Shown: in pieces, positions 17,267 through 26,782 of the stretch
How positions within the stretch are numbered: the stretch's first letter is position 1
How the letters are laid out: each line of letters opens with the position of its first letter
Assembly: GCA_964486725.1 (NCBI GenBank)
Contig: CAZAOK010000001.1
Span: forward strand, 65,442 to 129,441
DNA from: M55B154 sp964486725
GTDB lineage: Bacteria; Spirochaetota; UBA4802; UB4802
Direction: 5' to 3'
Length of the DNA: 64,000 nt
Position numbers and translations under genes: made by a program
Notes under the pieces: model-generated
The model's database searches: none
Told to the model about the DNA's origin: nothing
Seen by the model: only the letters and a program-made list of their open reading frames with translations

Positions 17267-17356
17267 AAAGGGCAGGGACAAAAAAAAGAAAAAAATGACG
17301 AATTAATCTTGACCGAGTAGAGGTCAGCCATTATGTTATCCCAATAAAGACTGAGC

Positions 17357-17385
17357 AGACGGTATGAAAATTACCGTCTTATTTT
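17357..17385 (+). terminator. Possible rho-independent terminator
   Basis: An 8-bp perfect stem (AGACGGTA with TACCGTCT, loop of 7 bases) is followed by TATTTT. It lies about 90 bases after the stop of the FlgO-vWA gene and before the giant lipoprotein gene. Confidence 0.5.
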
Positions 17386-17464
17386 CCAAGGGTTTAAAGT
17401 CTGGCTGGACGGTATTATATTATGGCCAGGTGGCTCTATACTTTAATCATCAGGGGAGCTCTGT

Positions 17465-20400
17465 ATGATACGTGTGAAGGAACTACGTGTAATTATTCTT
17501 GCCTGTATATTGTTTTTTGCTGGTTGTTCAAATGATAATGAGTATGCATTCCAGCAAAATGATCCCGATCCCTCGGTGCGGCTCTTTGAGGTGCTGGATG
17601 AAACCCCTGCGTTGAAATCATTGTTCACCGGTCTTGATCAGCATGAATTTAATGTGAAACTTTCCCGCCTGATGAATGAAGACCCTCGACTCTTTGCAGA
17701 ATTAATGCGCCGAATGGCGGAAATGTTTTACGGATACAATGCCCCTTTCCCGCAGGCTGTATCTGACATGTCTGACAGTTTCAGCGTGTTCCATGATGTG
17801 TACTGTGTTCAGCCGGATGCACTTGATCGCACAGTGGAAATGGTGAAAAACATACTGAGTGTTGATTCAAATGTAATGATGGAGGGTGCTGATTCCATAA
17901 ATGACATCCTGATAGCCCTGAGAAACCTCGAACAGGATGAACATGGTGTATTCTACAGTCCCCACCCGTGGAATCTTTTTGGTGTGAACCAGGAACTGGC
18001 TGATATCGGCTACGATGGTGTGGATAACCTCATAGAGAACATCGGTGTGGTACATGACATGTATAATGGGGCCGCGAACCTGAGCGAACCCGATGTTCTT
18101 CTCAGGGAATTTGTTGATTCCCTGCTTCAGGGTGATGTTGACATAGAAACCAGGGTTGCTGATATGATTGACAGCCTTAAAAACACTGATGACGTGTCGC
18201 TAACCGAACGCGAGGTGGCTGACTGGATGGTGGCTAATCCAATGAAGTCATCGATTACTCAATACATGATGTCTGACCTGTACCCCATGCTCAAAGATCC
18301 TGATCTTGTGAACGTGAATGGTGAATCCAACGTTATTATTCGGGGTAAACAGCTTCTTGATGAAGAAGCCAGGATTCTGTCAGCCACCCCCAACAGTCTT
18401 TCAGGCGGAATAGCGGGAAACAACATCCTGATGACGAAATGGCTTATGCAGGGGATCTATAATGACATGCGGAAATATGACAATCTTGAACAGGTGGAAA
18501 TATTCGATGTTGAGAATAATGACATGCTCAAATGGGCAGACACCATGGTTCACAATTTTAATGCCGGTTTAAAGCTTTCCGGCAGCAGCGATGGTATTTC
18601 CAAGAACAGGGTAAAAGATATATTATGGGACGGGTGGATCTTCGATCCTTATGGTAATGGCAGCCGAACCTTCAACTTTAAAGGTGTACTCTTCATCAAT
18701 AATAATGATCCTGCTGTACCTGATCAGGCTGATGGGTATGTGGCAAAGATGGCCAAAACACGGAGCCTTGACAGTACTCAGAAAACTTTCAGGTTGCAGA
18801 TCAATGATATACTAAACGGTGACAATGACGGTGATTTTTTTGATGATAATAATGATGTTTTCAAGCTAATCAATTATTCCTATACAGGTGAAAGTCAGAT
18901 AGAATCCATCATGACGAACCTTCAGCTGTATCTTCTCTCGTATTATTATTCTCCCGTTTACCGGAAATGGGCATGGACTCCTGAAGATGGAGATGAATTT
19001 TTTGGGGACAACCGGAGAAATATTAAAGACCTGTATGGAGGACTGTCTTCATCCCTCAGAAATCTGGTAGTGCTGGATAAAAATGGTATGAGCCCTGCCG
19101 AGGGAGGGCGTAATATGACCCTGGCTGCGGAACTTGTGTACGTGCTTGCCGCGGGATACGGGATAACCGACCCTGTTAACGCTCCAGGGGAACTGAGCCT
19201 TGAAAACTGCCTGCGTTCAATGGGATCCCCCCTGGCAACAAGTGACTCGATTAGTGTTGATACGGGGCTTTTTACCATACACATGAACGTTCTGGGCAAC
19301 AACAGGATATATAGAAAGCCATCTAACCAGGCGGGCTATGTGTCATTCACCACCCAGAGTGCAATGCCGGCAATGGAGATTTTACAGCCAGGGATGTTTC
19401 GATACAGAACTGGTGGCAGGGGCAGTGAAAATGTTGGAGGGTGGCAGGGAAAATTTTCACCTTCACAGGGGGATATCAGGGGTATTGTGAACGATAATGG
19501 ACATATCGTTACCAGTAACTGGACCCTTACCGAGATTGCCCTTTCTTGCTGGGAGGGCTATGGTCCATTTACCTTCAAGGGACGTGCTCCCAACGGTTCA
19601 GATTGCAAATACAGAAACCACTGGACCTCAGACTGGTATTACATAAGTGGAAGATATAAGGGTAACAAGGGCCCGGGGTTTGCCCGACATGGTTTTACAG
19701 AAGGGCGGTATAGAATATATGAATCCATCATGCAGCCTGAACCAGGGCAGGCCGGGTTTGTGAATTCCGGTTATTATGATTCAACGGGAAACCCCATGCC
19801 CAGGTATGGATACATGCGGGAAAACGCTGAAGACGGGAGTTACGTGGATGTAGAAACCTCCGTAGATAACAGGCTGCTTCTGGACTGTAAAAGCAGGGAA
19901 GAGGCTATCCGCAAAAATTTCCAATGGCTGATGAACCAGAAAAAGTATCAATTTTTGATACCTATTCAGAGTGATTACAATATGCTGTGGGGTAGTGTGA
20001 AAATAGAGATTTACGCTTTCACCACAATAAACGCAAACGGGATAGTGGGTGTCACAAAAGCCAGGCGATATAATTCAAATCTCCAGAATAATGCCCGGTG
20101 GGGTGAAAGCGGAATACAGAGCAATTATTATCAGCATTACGAGGGAGAGAGCAACTATTTTGTAAATACCATAAACGAAGGGAAAAATACATGCAGGTTT
20201 TCCGGTGTTTCATTTGATGACTCAGATTACATGATGGCCCTCGATTATAAATACTATATAGACGGCTGGTTGAGCGGTATCGCCAAGGCAATGGTGGATA
20301 TGACTGATGAAATATGGGGCTGTCTTGGTGATAATCCAGTATTACCTCCCTCGGTTGGTGAAAATTTTAATGCGGTCGCAAGCCTGGGTGATGTAGTGTA

Positions 20401-23092
20401 TGACGCGAAAGATATAATGTATAATACAGGTGACGCGAATATGCATGATGTTGGTAAGTTTAAGAAATATTATGATACCTGTTATGCTGATGCTGCACTT
20501 TTTGATTCTTCCGGAAACCTGGTTGTTCGCGAAGATGAACTTCCACCGGTTCCATGGGTAAAAGGAGTACATTATCCTGTCCAATTTGATAATAATGGAT
20601 TTGCCACGGGTTGGGAGGAACACACGGGAGATAGTAAGGGAAAATTTGAAGATATGCTTGGTATCCTTGCATGCGCGGTAGGAACTATTCACGAAGATGG
20701 AACCGTGTATGCTGACATTCATGGCAACAGCGTGGCAAGCTATGATGAAATCAACAGGGGTGATATTGGATATTTTGAAAAAGACGGGTATCGTGCCAAT
20801 ATTGACAACCTGATTCTAATGGTTGCCGCCCTCAACGAACACAAGAAAGATCCGAATTCCAATCAACCCGTGTATAATACAGGGGCCTGGATAAACAAAC
20901 TTGTTGATCACGACCCTGTGGCAGACCAGACCACACCGGGGTCCAGGGCCGGGGTGTTGCCTTCGGCACTGTCAAGCAAATATATGAATTTTAATCACAT
21001 GGATCCTGTGAAGGATGGGTTGGAAGATGTAATCAGGCATACATTCAGGATGTACCTGAATAATTTTATGCTCACCCAGGGATACGATGGAGATCATGGT
21101 TCCCAATCACCCTCCCAGTGGCAAAATCTTCCGGCATATTACCTGCATGACAGTGACGGGAACAGGGTTGATTACGATGATGATGGATATTTCGATCTCA
21201 ATCCCGATATCAACTGGAATATACCCATAAATCGCTTGCGGTATTTCGCGGACGATAGATCCCTTGACCAGTTGCGCAGGACACTTGACCTTGTAAAGGA
21301 TTGTTCACAGGATGAACGATTTGTCACATTCCTGGAAAGAACAATCATCAATATGGATAAGTACCTGATCGTAAAATATCTTGATCAGCATCCTGACGTA
21401 ACCACACCCGCGGATGCACTTATGGATGGGGTGTTCCAGGTATTCGTTCCAAGAGATGAATGGGGTAATCCCATTCAACCGGATGCCCTTAGTGATCCGG
21501 ACCTTGTGCAATACAACCAGTTGAAGATGGCAAAGATTTCAACCAGTATGGATGACATTATAGAGTTTCTTAAAGAGCTGAAATATGATGAACTATTTGA
21601 TTTCATCCAGGAATTCAGGCTTAATGATATTGAGAAGTGGTATAATTTTAGTTTCGATGACTGGGGAGATACTCTCTCACCGGCACTGCTTCAGCAGCAT
21701 GGGGATGAGATGAATGCCAGGTTACTAAAATACTTTGGTATGAACCTGAAAGAAGGCCTGGTAAATGGTATATATATTCTTGATGATCCTGGCTGCCTGC
21801 CAGATTACCTGTCCCAGCATTTCGTTTCAGGAGAAAAAATATGGGGGTTGGGAAAATACCAGAAAATAACAGAAGACGAGATGTACCTTTACGATAACAA
21901 CGATATAATTGAAGACATCAATGGAGATTCAACCAGTTACTATGTGTATATCGATCTTCAACAGTATATCACCGATTTCCCAACATGTTTTACAAGAAAG
22001 TTTGAGGGAATTACAGCCTTCTTCGATTTCAAGAAGAACATGGACAACACAGAGGAATTTGAAGAGTATTGTATGGATTACCGGGATAAGTGGTACAGGG
22101 GTGGCAAGGTAGAATGCCCGAATATTTACAGTGGTCATAATTATGATCTCAGGATGGACTGGGCCATGGATAACTATAACCAGTTCTTCTTCAACCTGAC
22201 TGCATCTGACTTTTCTGTAAACCAGCCCCTCACCGCGGAGGGTAATCCATCCACCATGCTTGACTGGCTTTTCGGGTGGGATGGCAGCAGTGATGCGGGC
22301 ATAGATCTCAAAAAAGAACTCAACGTGGTTAAAAACGACATAATAAAAGGGGTGTATGATACAGAAGTTACCGTGATTGATCCCGATAACCCATATGGTG
22401 ACAGGATCACCGACAGCCTGCGAAATGTTATCAGGACATACAGGGAATCGGTGAATGAGAACGTGTTTGAGTACCAGTATGGAAAAGATTCAAACGGGAA
22501 CCCCCTCTTCGAAGAGTATTTCATGGATGATGCGGCTGATTTGAACGATGGTCACCGGCATATGATGAACAATATAGCTGATATCGTGGCAGCACTATTA
22601 AATCCAGACAGTAACTATTACAAAACGGGCCGCCTGTTTGCCGCCTGGCAGAATTTCGTTGAAGCGGCGGATATACCACCGGAAGACCTGCTTGCGGTAC
22701 GCGACCTTGTTGGCAACCTGTTATATGACAAATCAACAGCCACTTATACCGACTTGTTCACAAAGCTTTCCCGTCACATGCCGTCGGTACTTGAAGGTTA
22801 TCAGGGCAGGTATGATGAAATTCTGGAGCTTGCCGTTACCGCCATGCAGCCTGATGGTATCGGCACCTATATGCTGACCACGATGGAAGTAGATAGTGCC
22901 TATGATTCCTGGCAGATGGTGGACGAATATAATTATCTTCTCCATCTTGACATCTTCCAGAACTATGAATCAGATGAAACATTCTGGTGGCAGATGGGTA
23001 ACCTTATGCAGGATTTTGCCATTCTAATGGACGAATCAAACGGAAACGAAGAATATGAATTATACGGTAGTGTGAAAGAAATATTTGAATAG
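17465..23092 (+). CDS. Giant lipoprotein of unknown function (1875 residues)
   Basis: The N-terminus is a lipoprotein signal ending FFAGCSND, so the mature protein is probably anchored by lipid. No known domain is recognisable in the remaining 1850 residues. The protein is acidic, rich in Asp, Asn, Tyr and Trp, and partly helical at the start and end (the first 250 residues resemble helical repeats). Two Asp-rich stretches look like calcium loops: about residues 450-465 (GDNDGDFFDDNND) and about 1225-1245 (DSDGNRVDYDDDGYFD). GGGGAG precedes the ATG. The terminator-like hairpin upstream and the short gap to the DUF115 gene suggest its own transcript. I cannot assign a role; surface or periplasmic placement is inferred from the lipobox only. 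Confidence 0.85.
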   Translation: MIRVKELRVIILACILFFAGCSNDNEYAFQQNDPDPSVRLFEVLDETPALKSLFTGLDQHEFNVKLSRLMNEDPRLFAELMRRMAEMFYGYNAPFPQAVSDMSDSFSVFHDVYCVQPDALDRTVEMVKNILSVDSNVMMEGADSINDILIALRNLEQDEHGVFYSPHPWNLFGVNQELADIGYDGVDNLIENIGVVHDMYNGAANLSEPDVLLREFVDSLLQGDVDIETRVADMIDSLKNTDDVSLTEREVADWMVANPMKSSITQYMMSDLYPMLKDPDLVNVNGESNVIIRGKQLLDEEARILSATPNSLSGGIAGNNILMTKWLMQGIYNDMRKYDNLEQVEIFDVENNDMLKWADTMVHNFNAGLKLSGSSDGISKNRVKDILWDGWIFDPYGNGSRTFNFKGVLFINNNDPAVPDQADGYVAKMAKTRSLDSTQKTFRLQINDILNGDNDGDFFDDNNDVFKLINYSYTGESQIESIMTNLQLYLLSYYYSPVYRKWAWTPEDGDEFFGDNRRNIKDLYGGLSSSLRNLVVLDKNGMSPAEGGRNMTLAAELVYVLAAGYGITDPVNAPGELSLENCLRSMGSPLATSDSISVDTGLFTIHMNVLGNNRIYRKPSNQAGYVSFTTQSAMPAMEILQPGMFRYRTGGRGSENVGGWQGKFSPSQGDIRGIVNDNGHIVTSNWTLTEIALSCWEGYGPFTFKGRAPNGSDCKYRNHWTSDWYYISGRYKGNKGPGFARHGFTEGRYRIYESIMQPEPGQAGFVNSGYYDSTGNPMPRYGYMRENAEDGSYVDVETSVDNRLLLDCKSREEAIRKNFQWLMNQKKYQFLIPIQSDYNMLWGSVKIEIYAFTTINANGIVGVTKARRYNSNLQNNARWGESGIQSNYYQHYEGESNYFVNTINEGKNTCRFSGVSFDDSDYMMALDYKYYIDGWLSGIAKAMVDMTDEIWGCLGDNPVLPPSVGENFNAVASLGDVVYDAKDIMYNTGDANMHDVGKFKKYYDTCYADAALFDSSGNLVVREDELPPVPWVKGVHYPVQFDNNGFATGWEEHTGDSKGKFEDMLGILACAVGTIHEDGTVYADIHGNSVASYDEINRGDIGYFEKDGYRANIDNLILMVAALNEHKKDPNSNQPVYNTGAWINKLVDHDPVADQTTPGSRAGVLPSALSSKYMNFNHMDPVKDGLEDVIRHTFRMYLNNFMLTQGYDGDHGSQSPSQWQNLPAYYLHDSDGNRVDYDDDGYFDLNPDINWNIPINRLRYFADDRSLDQLRRTLDLVKDCSQDERFVTFLERTIINMDKYLIVKYLDQHPDVTTPADALMDGVFQVFVPRDEWGNPIQPDALSDPDLVQYNQLKMAKISTSMDDIIEFLKELKYDELFDFIQEFRLNDIEKWYNFSFDDWGDTLSPALLQQHGDEMNARLLKYFGMNLKEGLVNGIYILDDPGCLPDYLSQHFVSGEKIWGLGKYQKITEDEMYLYDNNDIIEDINGDSTSYYVYIDLQQYITDFPTCFTRKFEGITAFFDFKKNMDNTEEFEEYCMDYRDKWYRGGKVECPNIYSGHNYDLRMDWAMDNYNQFFFNLTASDFSVNQPLTAEGNPSTMLDWLFGWDGSSDAGIDLKKELNVVKNDIIKGVYDTEVTVIDPDNPYGDRITDSLRNVIRTYRESVNENVFEYQYGKDSNGNPLFEEYFMDDAADLNDGHRHMMNNIADIVAALLNPDSNYYKTGRLFAAWQNFVEAADIPPEDLLAVRDLVGNLLYDKSTATYTDLFTKLSRHMPSVLEGYQGRYDEILELAVTAMQPDGIGTYMLTTMEVDSAYDSWQMVDEYNYLLHLDIFQNYESDETFWWQMGNLMQDFAILMDESNGNEEYELYGSVKEIFE

Positions 23093-23161
23093 TCTTTACC
23101 ACAGTCATTTTTTGTTGCAAGTGTATCCTGCTTCGGTATAGTGTACCAGCTGAGAATTAAA

Positions 23162-24082
23162 ATGCTGGAGATGGTGTTGGTTAACGCTGGAACATTATAC
23201 GATAATATTAACAGCGCCCTTGTCGGTGAGCGGCTGGGCGCCATACAGAGAAATATCACCCGTAATCTTCCCTCTATCCGAAAGTGGGGAGGACTTGGGC
23301 CGGTAGTGCAACGCTTTTCCGGGAAACATGTTATAGTATGCGGCGCGGGTCCTTCCCTTGAAAACAGCATGAATGAGTTGAAAAAGTATTATCAGCGGAA
23401 AGAACTGGTGATACTTGCCGTGGATATGGCCTTAAAGCCATTATTGAAAGCGGGAATAACCCCATCCTTTGTAATATCCTGTGAATCTACGCCGGTTCCC
23501 TTCTTTTACGGTGTTTCCACCGAAAGGATGCATCTTTTGGCATTCAGCGGTATGTCAAATATTAATGTCCGCCAGTGGAAAGGGCGTATGAGTTTTTACA
23601 ACTGGCTGCTGCGCAGGGAGCCCTTCAATGAATTGTGGAAACAGGCAGGTGAAGAGCTTGGATACGTTGCTACCGCAAGTATTGTAACCACCCAGGCGGT
23701 GTCCCTGGTGCTTGGATGTAATATACGATCATTGATTCTTGCGGGTAATGATCTGGCATTCGATACACGGTACTATACGGCTGGAAGTATGGCGATGGAG
23801 CAGGCAGCTTTGCGTCAGTGCCGCACAATCCCGGCTGAAACAGACGAGTATATGCGCATACTTCGCAAACGTCATTATAGGATTAACAGGCGCGATATGC
23901 AATGGTATACCGATCATCAGTTTTTGGCAGCAAAGGAATGGCTGGACGAATTGTTCCGTAAAGTTAATGTGCCGGTATATGATTGCAGTTTGCCCGGCTG
24001 CAGTGAAAAATATGTTCATAAGACAACAATAAAGGAAATAATCAGGGAATTACTTCCTTCAAGAAAAAAAAGGAGAACATAA
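23162..24082 (+). CDS. DUF115 / motility-associated (Maf-like) protein
   Basis: The core VIVCGAGPSLENSMNEL is the signature of the DUF115/MptE-like family, followed by AVDMALKPLLKAGITPSFVIS, typical of its nucleotide-binding Rossmann-like fold. Family members near flagellar genes are motility-associated glycosyltransferases that add nonulosonic acids to flagellin; others make pterin precursors. Its place directly before flbD and motA favours the flagellin-modification role, which is an inference. The start is uncertain: the frame opens with GTG at 23141, but ATG at 23162 is used here because no ribosome site precedes the GTG. At about 306 residues it is shorter than typical Maf proteins, so it may hold only the core domain. 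Confidence 0.75.
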   Translation: MLEMVLVNAGTLYDNINSALVGERLGAIQRNITRNLPSIRKWGGLGPVVQRFSGKHVIVCGAGPSLENSMNELKKYYQRKELVILAVDMALKPLLKAGITPSFVISCESTPVPFFYGVSTERMHLLAFSGMSNINVRQWKGRMSFYNWLLRREPFNELWKQAGEELGYVATASIVTTQAVSLVLGCNIRSLILAGNDLAFDTRYYTAGSMAMEQAALRQCRTIPAETDEYMRILRKRHYRINRRDMQWYTDHQFLAAKEWLDELFRKVNVPVYDCSLPGCSEKYVHKTTIKEIIRELLPSRKKRRT

Positions 24083-24083
24083 T

Positions 24084-24269
24084 ATGATAGTATTGCACAA
24101 GATAAATGGTGACGAGTTCGTAATGAACTCAAATCATATTGAGGTTATCGAAAAAAAACCCGACACAACTATTACCCTGACCAATGATCGTAAATATATC
24201 GTGAAAGAAACCATTGATGAAGTACTTGAAAAGGTAAGGAAATATCACCGGCTGCTGCTTACCCCGTAA
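24084..24269 (+). CDS. flbD: Flagellar protein FlbD
   Basis: A 61-residue protein matching the FlbD/SwrD family: MIVLHKINGDEFVMN, then HIEVIEKKPDTTITL and a C-terminal helix. The family sits before motA in spirochaetes and Firmicutes and in Bacillus raises motor torque. It starts one base after the stop of the DUF115 gene, and AAGGAG lies before the ATG, so the two are translated together. Its length equals the family norm. Confidence 0.93.
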   Translation: MIVLHKINGDEFVMNSNHIEVIEKKPDTTITLTNDRKYIVKETIDEVLEKVRKYHRLLLTP

Positions 24270-24374
24270 GCTGTTTCATGGTGGTATTAATTACTGAATT
24301 ATTTTATAATAATTACCGAAACACTACTATAGGATACTGTATATGAGAATATTCAACCGCTTGGAGTCATATAT

Positions 24375-25154
24375 ATGGATATAGCAACCATTGGTGGGTT
24401 AATTGCCGGTTTTACATTTATAATACTTGGGATACTGTTTGCCAAGGGTAATCCCCTTATGTTCTGGGATCCCGCGTCTGTTATGATTAGTCTTGGCGGC
24501 TCGTTTGCGGCCATCCTTATCTCCAATCCACTGGCAAAAGTACTGGGAGCGTGGAAAGTTGCCCGGTTTGCTTTTTTTGCTCCGAATATTAACCCTAATG
24601 AAATGATAATCACCCTTGTATCCTTCTCTGAAAAGGCAAGACGGGAAGGTCTTCTTGCGCTTGAAGATGACCTTGACGAGCTTGATGATGATTTTCTTCG
24701 TAAGGGTATACAGCTGGTTGTTGATGGTACAGATCCGGAACTTGTACGGCGGATCATGGAAACCGAACTTGAGAACATAATATCCCGTCACGACGCCCAG
24801 CGTAAACTTTTCGAGGACTGGGCATTATTCGCCCCTGCCTTTGGTATGATCGGAACCCTGATAGGGCTTATCCTGATGCTTGTTAATATCGAAGACAAGT
24901 CGGCGATCGGGCCTGGTATGTCCGCCGCTCTTATCACTACTCTTTATGGTGCCATTCTGGCAAACCTCGTAATGCAGCCGGTTGCAAATAAGCTTGAACT
25001 GAGAGGTAACGAAGAGGTGCTCTTGAAACTTATTATGATAGAGGGTACATTATCCATACAGTCAGGTGACAACCCGAGAATTGTTAAAGATAAGCTTATC
25101 TCTTTCCTTGAACCTGCTGAACGGGAGGCAATCACCAGCGAGGTGGGAGATTAA
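24375..25154 (+). CDS. motA: Flagellar motor stator protein MotA
   Basis: A 259-residue membrane protein with four hydrophobic segments (residues about 3-22, 32-50, 150-172 and 182-204) and a large cytoplasmic loop between the second and third. The FAPAFGMIGTLIGLILML segment has the conserved prolines that shape the ion channel. Acidic and basic residues in the cytoplasmic loop (ARREGLLALEDDLDELDD) contact FliG in known MotA. It forms the stator with MotB, whose ATG overlaps the motA stop (TAATG). It lies 105 bases after flbD. Confidence 0.96.
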   Translation: MDIATIGGLIAGFTFIILGILFAKGNPLMFWDPASVMISLGGSFAAILISNPLAKVLGAWKVARFAFFAPNINPNEMIITLVSFSEKARREGLLALEDDLDELDDDFLRKGIQLVVDGTDPELVRRIMETELENIISRHDAQRKLFEDWALFAPAFGMIGTLIGLILMLVNIEDKSAIGPGMSAALITTLYGAILANLVMQPVANKLELRGNEEVLLKLIMIEGTLSIQSGDNPRIVKDKLISFLEPAEREAITSEVGD

Positions 25155-25933
25155 TGAAGAAAAAGGAAAAAAAACAAAGGGCGGGTTCACCGGCGTGGAT
25201 GACCACCTACGGTGATATGACAACCCTCCTTCTGACTTTTTTCATATTGATGTTTAATATTGCCGATATCAGTGGTAAAGACTTTTACCTGGTGCTTTCA
25301 TCGTTTCGGGGATCATTGGGGATGTTTGAAGGTGGATATTCACTTTCAGCCGGTCGCCTGGAGGAGCTGGGCCAGAATATGCAGAACCTGCCTTCAAGTG
25401 AACAGGGACGTGCCCTTGCGAGAAGCCTGAAGCGGGCACTTGAAGCGTTTAAACCTGAAATCAAGGCAAAAAAAGTGCGGGTGCAGGATGATGAAAGGGG
25501 GCTGGTTATTACCCTGTCCGGGGACGCGTATTTTGATCCGGGAAGCGCGAAGTTGAAAGACGAGATAATACCTGTACTGGACAAGGTTGGGGCCATCATT
25601 AAAAGCATCGATAACTATACGAGGATTGAAGGACATACGGACAACAGGCCTGTTGCCCCGCGGGGACTTGAAGAGGGGTATGATAATAACTGGGAGCTTT
25701 CGGCGGCCCGCTCAGTGAACGTGGTGGAGTACCTGTCTGAAGAGGAAAATGTAGAGCCGAAACAGCTTTCGTCGGTGGCTTTTGGCGAACACAGGCCGAT
25801 AGATGATAACAATACACCCGAGGGAAGGGCATATAACCGGAGGGTGGATATTGTAATACTTCGTGACAGGGGAATGCCCGAGCAGACATCGTCGAAAATT
25901 TCAAGACCGCTTCCCGATGAAGAGTGGAGATAG
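25154..25933 (+). CDS. motB: Flagellar motor stator protein MotB
   Basis: A 259-residue protein with one membrane helix near residues 20-42. The ion-carrying aspartate is Asp21 in TYGDMTTLLLTFF. A linker and plug region follows, then an OmpA-like peptidoglycan-binding domain (residues about 130-240) with GHTDNRPVAP and NWELSAARSVNVVEYL, and NRRVDIVI near the end. It anchors the stator to the cell wall. It overlaps motA by one base. The Asp-type helix alone does not say whether protons or sodium are used. Confidence 0.96.
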   Translation: MKKKEKKQRAGSPAWMTTYGDMTTLLLTFFILMFNIADISGKDFYLVLSSFRGSLGMFEGGYSLSAGRLEELGQNMQNLPSSEQGRALARSLKRALEAFKPEIKAKKVRVQDDERGLVITLSGDAYFDPGSAKLKDEIIPVLDKVGAIIKSIDNYTRIEGHTDNRPVAPRGLEEGYDNNWELSAARSVNVVEYLSEEENVEPKQLSSVAFGEHRPIDDNNTPEGRAYNRRVDIVILRDRGMPEQTSSKISRPLPDEEWR

Positions 25934-25969
25934 GAGCATTTTGGAAATGTGGTTTAGTGACATAATCAT

Positions 25970-26031
25970 AAATTAATTGACATTTGGTTTTATTATATTA
26001 TGATGTCAATTAATTGCTTAAATTAATTGAC
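25970..26031. repeat. Three copies of AATTAATTGAC, two forming an inverted repeat
   Basis: AATTAATTGACAT (25971-25983) pairs perfectly with ATGTCAATTAATT (26003-26015) across a 19-base loop. A further direct copy, AATTAATTGAC, lies at 26021-26031. The left arm overlaps the -35 box and the right arm overlaps the -10 end of the predicted fliL promoter, so these may be sites for a regulator. Confidence 0.6.
25977..26004 (+). promoter_or_regulatory. Predicted sigma-70 promoter inside the flagellar operon
   Basis: TTGACA, a 16-base spacer and TATGAT: near-perfect boxes in the 239-base gap between motB and fliL. It would start transcription of fliL and the export-gate genes about 160 bases before the fliL ATG. 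Confidence 0.6.
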
Positions 26032-26172
26032 TTGAAGGTTACCTTGAGATAGATTGGGCGATTGTCGCTTTTTTGTGATGCAGGATGTCATGTGTGCTGT
26101 GCGCACCGGTTTTTGAAATAATATTTTATCAGCAAGGGTGAATAGCTGTAATTATTACGTGAAGGTGAACGT

Positions 26173-26709
26173 ATGGGTGACGAAGAACGAGTCAATGTTG
26201 ATGATATCGAAGAGGAGGAGTCTGAGGGGTTAGCGCAAGCGCCGACGTCGTCAGATGCTTCCAGGGTTATAAAGCTGCTCCTGTATATCGCGGGGGCCAT
26301 ACTCCTGGTATTCATTGTGATAGGTATTTCATACCTGGTAACAAAATACGTACAGGAACAACGGTATGAGCGTGAGCAGGATATCGTTCTTGCGCCGCCG
26401 CCGGCTCCGCTTTCTCACTTTGATTTGCCATCGTTTTCGGTTACAACCAAGGATGCAGAGCCGCATTTTGCCAAGCTTACGGTATCTCTTGGATACGAAG
26501 AGAATGTTGGGTTAAACGCTGAGCTGGTGCAGCGAACGCCGCAGATTCAGCATATAGTCAATATTGTGCTGCGTGGAAAGAAATACGAGGACATGGATTC
26601 CGTTGAAGACACGGTGAACCTGTCAGAAGAAATAAAAGCGCATATTAATACAATATTGATTTCCGGGAAGATTAAGGAGGTTTATTTCCGGGAATTTGTA
26701 GTTAACTAG
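26173..26709 (+). CDS. fliL: Flagellar basal-body protein FliL
   Basis: A 178-residue protein: an acidic cytoplasmic start, one membrane helix at about residues 35-58 (LLLYIAGAILLVFIVIGI), then a periplasmic domain with the family pattern PHFAKLTVSLGYEEN and a C-terminal helix and strand (INTILISGKIKEVYFREFVVN). FliL forms rings around stator units and supports torque. It follows the internal promoter and is 73 bases before fliY. Confidence 0.92.
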   Translation: MGDEERVNVDDIEEEESEGLAQAPTSSDASRVIKLLLYIAGAILLVFIVIGISYLVTKYVQEQRYEREQDIVLAPPPAPLSHFDLPSFSVTTKDAEPHFAKLTVSLGYEENVGLNAELVQRTPQIQHIVNIVLRGKKYEDMDSVEDTVNLSEEIKAHINTILISGKIKEVYFREFVVN

Positions 26710-26782
26710 AATTATTTTTATTATCTTGTCAGTATAAGGCATAAAAAGTACGCCTTCAAGACTGATTGTTCGGAGGAATTAC

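Noticed and set aside
26058..26074. Terminator after motB
   Set aside because: The stem (GCGA/TCGC) is only 4 bp, too weak to call despite the T-run, and it lies downstream of the predicted fliL promoter.
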